Shown here: in pieces, positions 6,961 to 7,163 of the stretch | How positions within the stretch are numbered: position 1 is the stretch's first letter | Layout: each line of letters opens with the position of its first letter | Assembly (NCBI GenBank): GCA_029548025.1 | Contig: JAKPOE010000202.1 | Coordinates: 1 to 7,163 of the forward strand | Origin: Spirochaetota bacterium | GTDB taxonomy: Bacteria > Spirochaetota > UBA4802 > UB4802 | Direction of reading: 5' to 3' | DNA: 7,163 nucleotides | Made by a program: the position numbers and the translations under genes | Notes under the pieces: model-generated | The model's input: the letters and a program-made list of their open reading frames with translations, nothing else | The model's database searches: none | Told to the model about the DNA's origin: nothing

Positions 6961-6995
6961 GTAAGGGGGTATTTAGCGCATAAATATCCCCTTAC
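6961..6995. repeat. 15-bp hairpin with 5-base loop
   Basis: Arms 6961-6975 and 6981-6995 are complementary at 14 of 15 positions, with the remaining pair a G-T wobble on the plus strand; the loop is GCGCA. It is the longest hairpin in the window. There is no adjacent T-run on either strand, so an intrinsic terminator is unlikely. Confidence 0.75.
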
Positions 6996-7002
6996 AAAAG
7001 GA

Positions 7003-7032
7003 TATAACTTTTGTCGCCCAACAAAAGTTATA
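7003..7032. repeat. Perfect 12-bp hairpin with 6-base loop
   Basis: TATAACTTTTGT (7003-7014) and ACAAAAGTTATA (7021-7032) are exact reverse complements around the loop CGCCCA. It lies immediately before the right copy of the direct repeat. A third segment, ACAAAAG at 6994-7000, could compete for CTTTTGT at 7008-7014. Confidence 0.75.
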
Positions 7033-7035
7033 CAT

Positions 7036-7049
7036 GCTCTGACCCCATT
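7036..7049 (+). repeat. 14-bp direct repeat, right copy
   Basis: GCTCTGACCCCATT, identical to 6770-6783. Beyond it, similarity to the other copy's right flank fades into loosely related AT-rich sequence. Confidence 0.85.
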
Positions 7050-7104
7050 GTAATTTTTATGGGCGATAGTTACGGTAAAATTTTTCACAGAAGTAAAAAA
7101 ATAG

Positions 7105-7131
7105 TTGACAGGAAATGCTTCATGCTATAGG
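7105..7131 (+). promoter_or_regulatory. Possible rightward promoter at the window edge
   Basis: TTGACA (7105-7110) is a perfect -35 hexamer. A TG-preceded TATAGG (7126-7131) is a partial -10 match at a short 15-bp spacing. It points away from the operon into sequence outside the window. The 3' flank ends in TTCTTTGAAA (7154-7163). No open frame begins in the remaining bases. Confidence 0.35.
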
Positions 7132-7163
7132 CAGTAACAGATGATGTAAGATATTCTTTGAAA

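Larger units (their letters stand above)
6762..7049. repeat. Structured intergenic repeat cluster, possible REP/MITE-type element or remnant
   Basis: This covers most of the 485-bp gene-free stretch 6679-7163. It is bounded by a 14-bp direct repeat and contains at least four separate inverted repeats. The part around 6820-6960 is visibly richer in G and C than the operon. A 100-codon frame on the minus strand (7088-6786) crosses it but reads straight through the palindromes and looks like no protein I know. There is no transposase here, so any mobility would depend on one elsewhere. Assigning it to a REP-, MITE- or IS-associated class is inference from structure. Confidence 0.5.

Noticed and set aside
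6961..7032. The two long hairpins as intrinsic terminators
   Set aside because: Neither strand has a T-run after either stem.
6762..7049. A CRISPR array
   Set aside because: The only exact repeat is a 14-mer present twice with 252 bases between copies; there is no regular repeat-spacer pattern and no cas gene.
6786..7088. A 100-codon minus-strand open frame upstream of the regulator
   Set aside because: It runs through all the palindromes and the right direct-repeat copy, its product has no recognisable domain, and the inverted repeats account for the sequence better than coding constraint does.

Overview
The window is one AT-rich stretch from a diderm (Gram-negative-type) bacterium. The evidence for an outer membrane is a secreted TolC-family outer-membrane channel protein encoded next to its periplasmic adaptor. 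The phylum cannot be fixed from the sequence; a low-GC anaerobe-like lineage such as a spirochaete or a deltaproteobacterium-like group would fit, but this is only an impression.

Positions 1-6678 hold seven tightly packed genes, all on the minus strand. In transcription order (right to left) they are: a TetR/AcrR-family regulator, a TolC-like outer-membrane factor, a HlyD/YbhG-like membrane fusion protein with a TolC-docking tip motif, an ABC ATPase, two ABC-2 permeases of 379 and 381 residues, and a second ABC ATPase that runs off the left edge. Junctions range from an 11-bp overlap to an 8-bp gap, and Shine-Dalgarno sequences are embedded in the ends of upstream genes, so this is a single translationally coupled operon. 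It encodes a complete envelope-spanning ABC efflux pump plus its likely repressor. The parts correspond to the E. coli YbhG-YbhF-YbhS-YbhR exporter. Two differences stand out: YbhF, a tandem two-ATPase protein in E. coli, is here two genes separated by both permease genes, and a dedicated outer-membrane channel is included.

A sigma70-type promoter (TTGACT, 17 bp, TATGTT) lies just upstream of the regulator. A 7-4-7 palindrome lies between its -10 box and the start codon, which suggests autorepression of the whole operon.

Positions 6679-7163 contain no credible gene. About 290 bp of this (6762-7049) is a dense cluster of inverted repeats, partly GC-richer than the genes, bounded by a 14-bp direct repeat. 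It looks like a REP-, MITE- or IS-associated element or remnant. At the extreme right a plus-strand TTGACA promoter-like sequence and a TTCTTTGAAA motif may lead into a gene outside the window.

I see no unknown enzymatic system. The two most interesting points are the split asymmetric ATPase pair, in which each half is degenerate in a complementary motif, and the structured intergenic repeat.
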